The notes beneath the pieces were generated by a model, which was not told the DNA's origin, did not search any database, and was given only the letters and a program-made list of their open reading frames with translations. The position numbers were made by a program, and so were the translations under genes. Of a DNA stretch of 64,000 nt, positions 1 through 15,899 are shown in pieces (within the stretch, counting starts at the first letter, position 1; every line of letters begins with the position of its first letter). This stretch comes from Purshia tridentata (lineage: Eukaryota > Streptophyta > Magnoliopsida > Rosales > Rosaceae): assembly GCA_003254885.1 (NCBI GenBank), contig QANT01005076.1, forward strand, positions 1 to 64,000, given 5' to 3'.

Positions 1-410
1 TTTAATCCTAAATTTCTATTTTATTATTGAAATTTAAGCATTATTAAAAATTAAACATCTTAATTATTTTTATTTTTTATTTTTAATTTATCTAATTTTT
101 GTAAGAATGATTCTTAATGAAGATTTAGAAAATAGAGGGTTTCGATTAACAAGTTGGAAAGGGCTAGTACTTGTTTCATTAAGGTATGTATAGTCTCAGT
201 TTTGTTTGTTTTATAGATCTTGTAGTTTTCTAACAATTGCAATTTAAAAATCAATAATGGTAGGAATGCCAAATTTGTATATATATATTTTGTGAAATAG
301 AATAATACATAAACTTGGACAAATAAAAATTAATTAGTATCTGAAACCCTAATGGAGTACTTGAACAAGAAGAGAAAACTAAAAACTAAGGGGCGCAATA
401 CAAATATTAA
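1..410. other. AT-rich intergenic, no gene seen
   Basis: Very AT-rich sequence with short T and A runs and no coding frame. It lies downstream of the MADS-box gene on the minus strand, so the end near 411 should hold its 3' untranslated region. Confidence 0.5.
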
Positions 411-953
411 TTAATTGCATTGACTTTCATGATCACTTGCAGAAGAATTAGCAATCTCGGAATTGGAGTCCATACCACCCAAATAATCCCTGACGCAATA
501 ATTTCTCATCTTCATCTCATCCGCCTTACAAGCCACATTCGTTCTCAAAGCTTCAAGGCCACGCTTGTATAGCTTAAGTTGTTGCACTCCAAAACCTTCA
601 TCAATAGCTTCATCCCACCAAAACTTGCTCGTTATTACATCCATATCACCATTCTCCTCCTGCGATTCTTCTTCAATAACTTCTTCTTCATCATCATCGT
701 CGTCGTCATCGTCATCGTCAAGCGTAGGCGAAGATTGTTTGCCAAGAAAGCGATCTATGACTGCATCAGCATATGGATGGCCGAAGGTGAATGGCTTGTT
801 ACCCGGCGAAAAGCTGACAACCGCGATTTGGGCGCCAGATAAGCAGCAAAGCTCGCCGGCCTTGCGAAACAGGCCATTACGCCTCTTGGAGAAGGTGGAC
901 TTTAGGTAATTCTTGTTGCTTATTTTCTTGATGTCAATCTTCCTGCGACCCAT
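411..953 (-). CDS. Type I (M-alpha, AGL62-like) MADS-box transcription factor
   Basis: Single-exon gene of 180 residues starting at the ATG at 953; in-frame sequence further upstream has no better start. The first ~60 residues form a MADS domain: MGRRKIDIKK at the start, then TFSKRRNGLFRKAGELC, then the beta-strand part with VVSFSPGNKPFTFGHP. The SPGNKPFTFGHP and VIDRFL stretch is typical of the M-alpha group (AGL61/62 relatives), known for roles in female gametophyte and endosperm development. A run of about ten Asp followed by Glu-rich sequence lies near residues 78-98, then a short C-terminal region with no K-box, as expected for type I. The lack of introns also fits type I. The MADS domain binds DNA (CArG boxes) as a dimer in the nucleus. 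The exact orthologue cannot be named. Confidence 0.9.
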   Translation of the reverse strand: MGRRKIDIKKISNKNYLKSTFSKRRNGLFRKAGELCCLSGAQIAVVSFSPGNKPFTFGHPYADAVIDRFLGKQSSPTLDDDDDDDDDDEEEVIEEESQEENGDMDVITSKFWWDEAIDEGFGVQQLKLYKRGLEALRTNVACKADEMKMRNYCVRDYLGGMDSNSEIANSSASDHESQCN

Positions 954-2319
954 GATATTATATATGATAATATGTGTGTGTGTGTGAGTTTTCAACTTGT
1001 TTTCCGATAAGTAACCCACACCATCGATGATAAGTAACCCAAACGATATCGAAAACCTCGTACTCAAAAAGTGAGAACCTCGTACTATATATATATGCAC
1101 ATATGAAAGATGTACGTGTTTCCTATGAGTGCTAGGTTTCCTTGTTCTTTGGAGTGTTTCCTACGCCGACACCATGTGAGTTAAAATAGGAAGCTAGCTG
1201 ACTTATCGATAAGTCTAAGGGGTGATATTATTTTTCATTTTATGTTTTTAAATTAGAAAGATACATTGATAAGGAGGAAGTGATATGCACATATTAAAAG
1301 GGCCATTTGGTTTTCTACACGTGTTTGGTTCATTTAGAACTTTCCTTTCTACTACTTGACATTATGAAAGAAGCTGAATTACAATGCAATTAATGAAAAA
1401 AGATTTTAAAAAATTTTAGTAATTTGGTTTCCACACGTGTTCGTTACATAATAGGAAACAATTTTTAAGAAGTTTCCTATTTTTTATTTTTATTTTTACT
1501 TTGAGATTACGAAAGAATAAATTACAATGCAATTAATGAAAAAGATTTTTAACTCTACGGGTTTATACTTATATGATTCTTTGTTTTTGGTACAAATATG
1601 ATTCTTTGCCGGTGTTTCCTATATCAATCATCTTGGCTATGAGATTTAGGATTAAGCGTCTCAGGGTTAAATGAGACTGACTTGGTATTAATCTTTGCAC
1701 CATTAGATTCGAGATAGAAGTATTAATGATTATGATTAAAACCCTCACTAAGGCAAACACGAATACCATAGCGGATACTTATTTTGAATCATCACTAAGG
1801 GTTATAACTCTTAATTCTACCATGGTTAGAATTTTGGATTAAACGTCTTAGATAATGATGATTAAATCCCTTAATTATAGCAGTAGAAAGAGATAATGAT
1901 TCAAATTAGATCCTTATTTCAGATACTTACAAAAACTTTTAGGAGACACTAATTGTTATTATAACTTTTCAATTTCTTGCACGCCAGATTTTAAAGTGTA
2001 AGAAAAATATTACCTTAATTTATTCTGTTACATCCAAAGAATAACAATATATAAGGAGCCGTAGGAACCATTGCAACAATGTTATGGAGATGGCTACCAG
2101 TTGAGAGAAAAAAAAAAAAAAAAAAAAAANAAAAAAAAAAAAACAAGAATCTCACTTGGTCCAAAGTATGTTAATTACACTGTAAAAAATATCATCAAAG
2201 AAATTCCTTAACCTCATTAAGCTCATTTTTCAAAAGGAGTTCTAGACATACAAATTGCACAAGGGTAAAATTTATGGCTGAAAGTAGCGCAATATACTCA
2301 ATTCTGCGTCTTGTTGTGT
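954..2319. other. Intergenic: MADS-gene promoter side and low-complexity sequence
   Basis: No gene seen. It begins with the MADS-box 5' flank, including a short TG/CA repeat near 970-985. It contains an approximate tandem duplication (1306-1550) and a poly-A tract with one unresolved base at 2130. Short open frames here lack any recognisable domain. Confidence 0.5.
1306..1550. repeat. Imperfect tandem duplication, two ~120-bp units
   Basis: Unit 1 starts near 1306 and unit 2 near 1423. Both open with a TTTGGTTT..ACACGTGT segment and close with ACAATGCAATTAATGAAAAA followed by an AT-rich tail. They are diverged but aligned along most of their length. Each carries an ACACGTGT (E-box/ABRE-like core) motif, so a pair of such motifs sits upstream of the MADS-box gene; any regulatory role is inference. 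Confidence 0.6.
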
Positions 2320-3785
2320 TGAACCAATTTGCACCCTCATTAATTTGTTTGTGGATTGCGGGTGGATATGCTCTCTCTCTTTTGCTAGTATGGGCTACAA
2401 GTACAACACACCAACTATTCACAACAATGGGCAACAAAAGAAAAAATGACAAATACTCGGAAGGCTTTTACCACCCTTCTCACCATTGAGAGTAGCTTCA
2501 GTCTTCAGTCGCGATAGGGTGAGAGATCAATGTTGAAACATTATCTCCCCTTGCTTATCCTCTAAGAGATCAAGCATACTTAATCTCCATGAAATTTGCA
2601 TCCACTCCAACAGCAACTGCTGTCCTTGCATTTCACGGTATCAATTCACAAAGACCACCACTGGCAACACCTCCATCATCCAACTATAGGTAAGAGTAGC
2701 GTTCAGCCATTTGACATGGGGAACAAAATTCAACAATAAAAAAAAATCAAACTAAAGTAAGCACATTATAACGATTAATGCTAAAGCTGTAAACATATTG
2801 CAACAAGAAGCATAAAAACTTGAGAAAAGCAGGATAGTTGCAAATGTCTAAAAGAAAAGGCACCAACAGTAAGCACCAACTTATTAAAGCACCAGATTAT
2901 TTCTCTCACTTTTTGGGCCTGAATGAAAGCACCAACTTAAGAATTCATAACAGTCAGTGATATAGATTAGAGAACATTAGAAAAAGTTAAAAAGGACTGA
3001 TGACCAACTGATATGAATTTCAAAATATTTTTCTTTAACATGAGCTAAACCGGTAATCGGTATAGATTGAGATATGCAAATTCAGTCACAGACAAGAGAT
3101 CTCATGCCAGATAGTTTGGCATGTTATGTTGATAGACTGTTCATCAAGTGGAAAATGTCCAACTGTGCAGTGTCAATGCCTGAGTTTTAACAAAGACATG
3201 GGGAACATGATGCAAATGAAATTTACTTTCAATTAGAAGCAAGCAAGGTCGTGTAGAAAGTGGGGTAAGCACTAGAATATTGATGAAAGCTAAAACCAAC
3301 AGCTTAATTGAGGTCAACGATAGGCAAATCCTGTCTCAACTCATTCATGGCATTCAAATCCTAGCAATTCAAAGGGAACTGAAGTCGCAACATAAAAAAG
3401 TTTAAGAACCCAGAAAACTATCCACCACTTATAAAATTGATCCTTTCCTTGAGAATGCAAAACTCTATTAGGAAGCATATAGCAACAAGTGTTGAACGAA
3501 ATCCGGATGACTTACTATAGCAAAACATAGTTCCCCTCTCACAACCCATCCATATGGATTTCCAGCAAGTCTAACCTTCTCAACAGAATTCACCATGACC
3601 TAACAAATATGAACATTTCAAAGATTAATACCAGAAGCAAATGCATACCAAAAGTTTAAATAAGACTACTCAATGGAGGTTTTAATCATCAGTTAGATCA
3701 GTAGAAATCATGAGAGAGAGGGAGAGAGAGAGAGAGATCACTCACAAAGGAGCACACAATAGGCCCTTCTAAATATTGAAGGGTC
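2320..3785 (-). pseudogene. Broken partial copy of KDO-8-phosphate synthase
   Basis: This stretch matches the intact KDO-8-phosphate synthase at 8272-12438 on the same strand, in introns as well as exons, so it arose by DNA duplication rather than retrotransposition. Recognisable pieces are the 3' flank (about 2325-2500), the last exon (about 2501-2560), exon 10 (about 2592-2690), exon 7 (about 3519-3602) and a remnant of exon 6 (about 3735-3775). Exons 8, 9, 11 and 12 are missing and exons 1-5 were never included or are lost. The last-exon copy has an in-frame TAA after an SKGR-like start, and the exon 10 copy has an in-frame TGA. The copy ends about 45 bp past the stop codon of the EFL1-type gene, so that gene now sits between the two copies. 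It cannot make a working enzyme. Confidence 0.85.
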
Positions 3786-3828
3786 CTCTACACAAGAGTT
3801 GATCACTCATCAATAATATCAACAACCT

Positions 3829-6800
3829 CTACACTTTACGAGCCAGGGTCCTCTGCTTTGTTGCGTGCTGTACTACTTTTTCCTCTACAGGAAGGCCCTT
3901 CCGCCGTCTTACAGCATTAATTAGTTTTCGTGCTGTATTGGGAAGCACACTGGAACCATCACCAAACTCCTCAATTTCCTCTTCTGTTTTCGGTACAAAG
4001 AAAGGATCCTCAGGAAGTGCTTCCCAGTGGCTAAGTACAAGAAGAGCACTTGCAGCTCCAGAAGTCCATCTTCTAAGTTCATCAGCAAAACCAAAGCTTT
4101 CAGAGACTGGCACATAAACATGCACAGTGAACAATGGGGAGCCTTCCTGCATTTCCTCCTTTAACACTCTAGCCCGTCTTCGTGCAAGCACAGCATACAT
4201 TGAACCCAAATGCTCAGTTGGCGTGTTCAACTCACAAAAGTACATGGCTTCCACAAGCCGTGGTTTCTTTTGAAGTACAGCTGCTCTACAAGCTTCTTTG
4301 ACGGCTGAAATTACCTGTCCGGTAAAGATACCATATTGCTCAGGTTGCTGCTGGGGGGTTTCCAACTCATCAGACTGAGCAGTCAATGGTGAAATGTAAG
4401 CCTCAAGAACAAATGCTAAACCCCACATAGGTTCATCACATAATGGTCCAGCTGCTGTTGCCAGTTGAAACCCAGATACGACACTGCTTTCAAGGCGCTC
4501 TGCTTCAACATACAATGCTTGAGTTACTTCTGAAGATGTCTCAGCAGATATATTTCCACTGCCAGAATCATCCACGAATCCTAATTTCTCAGATATTTGA
4601 GAGGAACCGCGCATGAGGACAGAGCAGTCAGTACCCTTTCCTTTAGGGTCTGGAGTAAGGAGGATGTTAGGACCAACATGCCAAGGGCCAAGTGCCCAGA
4701 TCCTTTTAAGAAGTTTTTGCCACTTTAATTTACATTTCTCAGCCCGATCCGTGTCATTCTCACTTGACAAAATATCACTCTCCACAGCATCCATCATGCG
4801 TTTCTTCAGTGCTTCAATTGAATTCTCATCTTCTACAATGCTTGAAATCTGTGCGTCCAAACTTTTATTGGTCTGGGAAGCCTTACCTCCAATAATGTCT
4901 CCAAGTAAATCAGAGCTTTCTTCAAGCACCTTCGTTAAAGAAGGTGGGAGCTTCATGACTTTCACCCGAACAACACACTTCCCATTTGGTGTAAATTTCT
5001 CAACATAACCTGAGTTCGCAAGAAAGTTATTTAAATTCTCAAGTGTATCGGATACATCTCCCTCAATGGTCTCTTTATAGGACACAAGAGGCGGAGACAC
5101 TTCCAAGCTTACCCTGGCAAATCTCTCCTTCAAATCTTTTATGCATCTTTCAAGATGCACTTCTCCTGCAGCAGACAGAACATGTTCTCCCCTAGCAGAA
5201 ACTGTGACCTCTACAAATGGGTCTGCACGGTTTAGCAGCCGTAAACCCTTCATCAGTGCACCAATATCTGCAGGATCAGAAGGTTCAATTGCTACTCTCA
5301 GAGTGGGAGAAACTTGGAATGCCATACTGGAGAAAGGCCAACAGTTTTTTGTCGATGAAAGTGTTGCACTTTTCAGTATATTCTGGGCAAGGCCTCGGAT
5401 TGCCACAACATTCCCCGCATGTGCAGAGGCCACGGGTTTTAAGCCTTGGCCCATCATGAGATACAGATCTTGCAACTCAGCCTCCTGGATATGCTTCTGC
5501 ATTGACTCCCCTTTTAAGGGATCATACAAAGCTGTGAGCACATAAATCCTCTGCCCTGCATAAAGAACCCCGCTAAAGATTCTTGCAAATGCAAGGAAGC
5601 ACTCTTCTAATTCACCTTCATCAGTTGTATTGTGTATAATTTCCCCACGTAAGCCCCTTTGTGGAAGTATTTTCATTGGCACAGCAAACATTTTGGACAC
5701 AAACGCAACACAAGGAGCTCCAGGCCTCGAATCACAAGCTTCAACCGATTTTCTCACAAGCTCTGCTTCTGCAAGCACATTAGAGTCAACCCCATTATTC
5801 AGAACCTCTCTCTTCGGAAGTAACCGTGGTATTCGAAATGACTGTGCTGCAACTGGATCAGGCATACACCTAACCACCATCGATAAGACTGCATCAGACA
5901 GAGGAAGCCAACGGCTCATCACAGCTTGAAGCACAACCTTAGGATCCTTGTTCTGAAGTTCGCGAGGCGGCACAGCCAAATTAAACGATTTGATCACTTT
6001 CTGAAGCACCACTTTATCCGAATCATCCTCCAAAGCCGCCTGGTAAACCTGCCAAAGCGGCTCGAGCACAAACTGAACAAACATAGGCCGAGCCTTACTT
6101 CCACTAGCCACTCCCTTCTTCCCCACAATCATTTTTGTCTTCGGAATAAAATACCTCGGACCCCACAAAGCCTTTTTCAAAGCTGAAGCACTAGCCCCAA
6201 GCTTCGAAACATAAAACTCAGCAAACTCACCAATACAAAAACCCCAACCGTCCAAAGCACACACAAACGCGACATTTCCCTTCTGGGGTTGAAACGTATC
6301 TTCCTCATCATCCTCAACATCCAAAAACGCAGAATTCTCGCTACCCACATCGCCGGACACCGGCCAGGAAAGTATAGAATCAACATCGGACAAGTACTTC
6401 TCAGACTTATAAGCACTCACAATCCCATTAACCTCATGAACAATACGCAACAACCGAGTATAAGCCTCCATGGGACTCAATTTCAACTCAGTAATCAACC
6501 TGTCAATCTTATTCAGCACCAAACAAGGCGTGAGCTTCTCAATCCAAGCCTGGCGCAAAACGGCGTGCGTCTGAATGTGGACGCCCTCGACGGCGTCGAC
6601 CAGTATCAATGCGCCGTCACTGAGCCGAGCGGCAGTGGAGACCTCGCTGCAAAAGTCCATGTGACCGGGAGAGTCTATGAGGTTTATGGAGTGGTCCTTG
6701 TAGTGAAGAGCTATGGAGGAGCTCTTCATTGTGATGGCACGCCTCTGTTCCTCGTCGAGATAGTCCATAAACCGTAGGCGGCCGGCGAGTTTAGGGTGGA

Positions 6801-6906
6801 GTACGCCGCCGCCGGAGCCGGCGATTAGGTGGTCGGCCAGCGTGGTCTTTCCGTGATCCACGTGGGCCAGTATGCATATGTTTCGGATTTTTCGGGTATC
6901 GGACAT
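3829..6906 (-). CDS. EFL1: EFL1-type GTPase (cytosolic 60S ribosome maturation)
   Basis: Single-exon gene of 1025 residues; the ATG at 6906 is the first in frame and is followed at once by the family's N-terminal block. The GTPase motifs are visible: AHVDHGKTT (residues 14-22), DSPGH (78-82) and NKID (132-135). The rest follows the EF-2 layout: domain II, an insert rich in acidic and Lys residues that separates EFL1 from EF-2, and C-terminal domains IV-V, ending with an EHLGSMYAVLARRRARV block. Length fits plant EFL1 (about 1000 residues) rather than EF-2 (about 840). In yeast and human cells the protein works with SBDS/Sdo1 to release eIF6/Tif6 from pre-60S subunits; that role is assumed here. 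It lies between the KDO-8-phosphate synthase gene and its broken copy. Confidence 0.93.
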   Translation of the reverse strand: MSDTRKIRNICILAHVDHGKTTLADHLIAGSGGGVLHPKLAGRLRFMDYLDEEQRRAITMKSSSIALHYKDHSINLIDSPGHMDFCSEVSTAARLSDGALILVDAVEGVHIQTHAVLRQAWIEKLTPCLVLNKIDRLITELKLSPMEAYTRLLRIVHEVNGIVSAYKSEKYLSDVDSILSWPVSGDVGSENSAFLDVEDDEEDTFQPQKGNVAFVCALDGWGFCIGEFAEFYVSKLGASASALKKALWGPRYFIPKTKMIVGKKGVASGSKARPMFVQFVLEPLWQVYQAALEDDSDKVVLQKVIKSFNLAVPPRELQNKDPKVVLQAVMSRWLPLSDAVLSMVVRCMPDPVAAQSFRIPRLLPKREVLNNGVDSNVLAEAELVRKSVEACDSRPGAPCVAFVSKMFAVPMKILPQRGLRGEIIHNTTDEGELEECFLAFARIFSGVLYAGQRIYVLTALYDPLKGESMQKHIQEAELQDLYLMMGQGLKPVASAHAGNVVAIRGLAQNILKSATLSSTKNCWPFSSMAFQVSPTLRVAIEPSDPADIGALMKGLRLLNRADPFVEVTVSARGEHVLSAAGEVHLERCIKDLKERFARVSLEVSPPLVSYKETIEGDVSDTLENLNNFLANSGYVEKFTPNGKCVVRVKVMKLPPSLTKVLEESSDLLGDIIGGKASQTNKSLDAQISSIVEDENSIEALKKRMMDAVESDILSSENDTDRAEKCKLKWQKLLKRIWALGPWHVGPNILLTPDPKGKGTDCSVLMRGSSQISEKLGFVDDSGSGNISAETSSEVTQALYVEAERLESSVVSGFQLATAAGPLCDEPMWGLAFVLEAYISPLTAQSDELETPQQQPEQYGIFTGQVISAVKEACRAAVLQKKPRLVEAMYFCELNTPTEHLGSMYAVLARRRARVLKEEMQEGSPLFTVHVYVPVSESFGFADELRRWTSGAASALLVLSHWEALPEDPFFVPKTEEEIEEFGDGSSVLPNTARKLINAVRRRKGLPVEEKVVQHATKQRTLARKV

Positions 6907-8271
6907 TGTTCGGAGTTTTGAGTTCCGAGACAGATGAATGGAATCCGAGATAAGAAACAAATACGTACCTTTTGGATTTATGGTGCAGACGCCGTTGGCT
7001 TGCCGCGCAGCGAGGAGCTTTCAGGTTTATAAGTGTAGCTCACAATGCCGGGAATGAATTAGGGCTTTTGTATGACCCAAAAAAAAAAGATTAGGGTTTT
7101 TGAAAATTAAGGGTAAATTGGGTAATTTATGCCAGTTTGTGGTTGAAAAAAAATATTCTTTTAAATAACAAACTTGCAATCCAAGCAATGTCATAGAGGC
7201 GGGTTTATATTCTATTATTTTGTGTTTGTGTGCAGCTTAATCGTATATTAAATAATTCAACACTAACTTAACTCAATATATTTCTTAACAAATTATTTCT
7301 TAGCAATTTGTATGATACATAAATTACATAATAGTCAACCTATATTCATTAACTTGGTGGTGAGTTCGAGCTGTGTTGTCATTTTAAAAAAATAGTCACC
7401 CTTGCTCGCAATGTTTAATGAATGTATTATCCTATCTACACACTAATTTATGGAGTATATATCCGTTCCCTTAGTGACGGTTCCATACAAATATCACAGA
7501 TTAAACGGAAGCAAGACAAATGGGTTGAAGAGAAAACACTATTTGATAAGACCATTAAAGCTATTAGTCATAACTCCAAGGTCTGGAACTTAAAAGCTTA
7601 CTGAATCCATAATGAGAAATGTAAACACGAATACCATGACAACCATTTTCTTCCGGTCAAGATAATAGATTAAACCAAGTCGCTCTACTAATTAACTCAT
7701 GAATACAATGATAAATAAATTAGTTATGGCCATCATCTTATGTCATATTGATCCTGGTCTGCATGCTCTGGAAAGCAAACATATCACCAGCTCATCCAAT
7801 GGGGCTGTGGCAGAATGTCATTCCCCTACAAAGCTAGTCATATCTTTAACATAGAGTACTTAAACACAGATAAATACCTGAAATAAGACAGAAGAACAAA
7901 TATGTAAGTAACAATATGAATAGACTCATAACAACAACATGAAGAAGACTAGCAGTTTAAAAAATCATGACAATAATATCATTAGTTCCAAAGCATGTAT
8001 ATAGCAATACGAATATCTCAAGGGTTCAAATCTTTTCTAAACTGCTGCAAGTTAGCTGTGGGTAATGGGGAGAGGGCTTAAAGACTAAATTCTTCATAGT
8101 TGCCCCAATCTCCACCCTCATTAATTACTGTTTGTGAATTGATAGTGGATCTACTCTCCTCCTCTTCATTCTAGGATGGGGCTATAACACACCACCTATT
8201 CAAAATAATGGGTGGCAAAAGAAAAACTGAAATTTTATTATCTTTTACAACCTTCCTTACCATTCAGTCTT
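6907..8271. other. Intergenic between EFL1-type and KDO-8-P synthase genes
   Basis: It contains the EFL1-type gene's 5' flank (6907 to about 7100) and, towards 8271, the 3' untranslated region of the KDO-8-phosphate synthase. The part from about 8100 to 8271 is what was copied into the pseudogene's 3' flank. I saw no further gene; the open frame at 7422-7604 has no recognisable content. Confidence 0.5.
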
Positions 8272-12438
<4,167 letters not shown>

Positions 12439-14163
12439 CTCTGCCACTCAGCTGAAATACAGGTGCAGTTTCACATCAGGATTCACATATACATATATAA
12501 GCATGTATGCATGATGAAAATGCAGCACAACATGTAAATCAGGGGGAAATGTATGAATATTGAGATTTCGTACAACTATATTACTCAAAAATTGAAGATT
12601 CGGGTATTCTAATTTCCCCGCATTTTCCAGGCAGCCAACGGAGCATAAAAAAGTGAATGCAAATTCAATTCAAATGTAGTTGATTTTCACAGATCTTCAA
12701 ATATAGGACAGAATATGAAGAAACGAAATGAACATCAGCAAATTTACGAGAGAATGAATAATCATGTGAATCAGTATGTAAGTTCATGAAGTGGCGGAGC
12801 AGCGGATCAAGCAGAGAGAGAGAGAGCTTTACCTTACTTTAAACCCAAAAGCAGAGAGATGTTGTCACCCAGAGGGAGCTTCAGTGAGTAATGGTGTAGA
12901 GCAGAGACGAGTCACTGATATAATCACTTGTTTTTTTCGTGAAAAAAAAGAAAAAGAAGGAGAACGTGTTCTGTAACTGTTTCGCTGGAGACGGTATGAG
13001 TGTGTGCGCGCGAGACTCCGGGACCGTGTGTAATGTAAAGGCCCAAAAAAAAGAAAGGCCCGAGAAAGAGAATTGTGGGCCTTCTTTACTTGTCAATTGG
13101 GCTTTTCTTTTAACGGCAGTCAATTACGTGGCTTGAAACATGCAATTGATTCATGAAAGTGAGCAAAGATGAAGAAAAAAGGCATGCAATCTACTTGAGG
13201 ACTTGCTCCTTCTATTTGCCTGGGTAAGCGTGAGGGATTGAAAAGTGAAAACCCCAAGAAAGCTTATACTAATTGACTTTTACATTATAGACTATCATAT
13301 TTCTTTAGCTTAGCCTTTTGAACATTCATAAAGAACGCTCTTCTTCATTTTCTTATTATTTTTTTTTGGCCAGATGAAGAGTCGTATTAAATATTTAACA
13401 TGCATGCAGCCGACAAGATTTGATCATTATATAATACTCCAAACAAAAAATGAGGACATAATATTGACATTCTTAGCTTTTCTGTGCTATACTAATCCCC
13501 AAATCGGTGAAATCTAAGCTAAACACCCTTGAATAAGGTGTTTGGATGACAACATTCTGTCTTCACCTTCTAGTACTAGTACCTACATGCTTGACTGTAA
13601 GTCCTTAGTTTAGCAGCTGTCACAGACACCCAATTACCAACTTTAAATTATGCCATTTTTCTTGTCCCCTCTCAAAAATCATTTCGTTCTATGACCTCAT
13701 GGACTACTTCTATGACCTCAATGCTATCCTGATTGGCTTATCTCAACAACTCTGCCAAATTTGATATAACTCTAGCTATCTTGAACTGTAACACAAAATG
13801 AGTAGCAAAAGAAAGACAGAAATAACAAAAAATAAGTAAAGTAAGGATGAAAATATCACTCTCCATTCAAAAAGAATCTTGGGTTCCCTATACCTATAAA
13901 CTCAGGCCAACCACCCTTTGCTTTAAGTGCCACATGCACTGCATACAACTTGTGTTTTGGAATTCTGATCAACACCCACTAAATTTTTCATTTCTGCATT
14001 TCTTATTTGGTTTTGTTATGATATTCTCCTTGTTATTTTAACAATTTATGCGACTCCAATCAACCAGCAGGTCACATTTACATCTTCCCACATACAGAAT
14101 ATACTCACTCCACCCCTTTTCAAAGACCCATAAGGCCAAAAACCAAAAAGGCTTTCCAGTACT
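12439..14163. other. Intergenic: divergent 5' flanks of KDSA and ZIP genes
   Basis: About 12440-13000 is the KDO-8-phosphate synthase leader and promoter side, with a GA repeat near 12810-12825 and a purine run near 12945-12960. The remainder is AT-rich with no gene seen. The stretch to 14163 is upstream of the ZIP transporter. Confidence 0.5.
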
Positions 14164-14169
14164 ATATAT
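14164..14169 (+). promoter_or_regulatory. Probable TATA box of the ZIP transporter gene
   Basis: A TATATA motif in ACTATATATCC lies about 80 bp before the ZIP start codon, followed by a pyrimidine-rich leader. The spacing suits transcription starting near 14195. The assignment rests on position only. Confidence 0.4.
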
Positions 14170-14244
14170 CCTTTCCCTTTCTTCTTCCCCTCACCCTTTT
14201 CCATATCTCAAACCCTGCTTAGTCTTCAAGCTCTCTCTTCCAAC

Positions 14245-15671
14245 ATGTCAAAGACAATATCAATTCTAATTCTTCTATTTCCCACCATAGCATTCTGTGA
14301 CTGTACATGTGAACCTGAGGACACAGAGCACAACAGAAATGATGCACTCAAGTATAAACTAGGCTCAATTGCTTCCATTCTTGTTGCTGGTGCTGTGGGA
14401 GTGAGTCTGCCATTGCTAGGCAAGAAAATCTCATCTCTGAGGCCCGAAAGTGATATCTTCTTCCTCATCAAGGCCTTCGCAGCTGGGATTATTCTAGGTA
14501 CTGCATTCATTCACATACTACCAGATGCATTTGAAACCTTGACTTCACCATGCCTAAAAGAAAATCCATGGGGAAGATTCCCAGTCACAGGTTTTGTTGC
14601 CATGTTATCTGCCCTTGGGACTTTAATGGTTGATTCATTGGCAACTGGGTACTATAAGAGGTCACACTTGAAGTCCAACCAGGTGACAATGGATGAGTTA
14701 GAGAGGGGTGATGAGAATGCAGGTCATGTACATGGTCACACACATGGCGCACAGTGGAATGCTCATGGCTCTGAGGAATTGAGGTCATCAGAATTAATCA
14801 GGCACCGTGTGATTTCACAAGTATGATTCATTCTTTATTTCCCTAATGGGTATTATAATATACAAACATTACTAGCATAGCATATATACTCGGCTACTGA
14901 TATCACTGCAATGTTGTTTTCTGGAATTTCTTTTATCATGGGCATCTTCTAGGTGTTGGAGCTGGGAATCCTAGTCCACTCAGTTATAATTGGAATAACA
15001 TTGGGTGCTTCACAAAGCCCTGGGGCAATAAAGCCTCTAATGGTGGCTTTGTCTTTCCACCAATTCTTTGAGGGCATGGGACTTGGTGGCTGCATCTCTC
15101 AGGTATGACACTACAGCTAGTCTGTAGTACATGACCTGTATGTTATATTTCACTAAAGGCCTAAGTTGGAAGTTGGTGTTTTTAACAAGAAAACTTGACT
15201 AGTTATGTACATAAATCTCTTATGTATTAGTACTGAAAGTTAAAGAATGACTTCACTAAGTGACAACATGTTAGTTGGTGCCGTGATATAATATCATGAT
15301 AGTTACAAGAGTTTACAATGACTTCACTTAGAAGCATAAAATTAATTGTCTGCTGTGCTCTTCAGGCTCAATTCAAGTCTCGTGCTGCGGCAATTATGGC
15401 GACATTTTTCTCCCTCACAACCCCAGTAGGAATTGCATTTGGTATTGGGATATCAAGAGTTTACAATGAGAATAGCCCAACTGCTCTAATTGTTGAAGGG
15501 ATTTTGAATTCTGCTGCAGCTGGGATTTTAATTTATATGGCTCTTGTTGACTTACTAGCAGAAGATTTCATGAGCCCTAGAATGCAAAGCAATTTCAGGA
15601 TTCAATTAGGAGCTTATACTTCACTTCTTCTAGGGGCCTGTTGTATGTCTTTTTTGGCCAAGTGGGCTTGA
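14245..15671 (+). CDS. ZIP family zinc/iron transporter
   Basis: Three exons: 14245-14820, 14953-15102 and 15366-15671, giving 343 residues, usual for plant ZIP proteins. An N-terminal signal segment ([18 protein letters not shown]) is followed by a first block of membrane spans including [20 protein letters not shown] cytosolic loop has a His-rich metal-binding stretch, [15 protein letters not shown] (about residues 156-170). The family signature falls in exon 2, [17 protein letters not shown], then [15 protein letters not shown]; the His, Ser and Glu there line the metal path. The last exon supplies the remaining helices and ends LAKWA. ZIP proteins move Zn2+, Fe2+ or Mn2+ into the cytosol, usually at the plasma membrane. 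It looks closest to the ZIP1/3/5 group, but substrate cannot be read from the sequence. Confidence 0.95.
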
Positions 15672-15899
15672 ATTTTGGGCAGTGAAGGAATTTTCTCCAT
15701 CGCCTATTGATTTCCTTACACAGCATGGCACCAAAATATATACTTCAAAAGGTCTCTTTAGAAAAATGTACATAACATATATTTTTCAACTCTACATGTA
15801 AAAACTCCCCATGAGATTTCATGATTTTTCCTTGCACACCGCATGCACACATGCTTAGTAGTGTGCTTATTTTAAAGTGCCCACATTTTTCCTTCCCCT

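Noticed and set aside
565-909. Ser-rich open frame on the plus strand
   Set aside because: It is the complement of the Asp/Glu run of the MADS-box gene.
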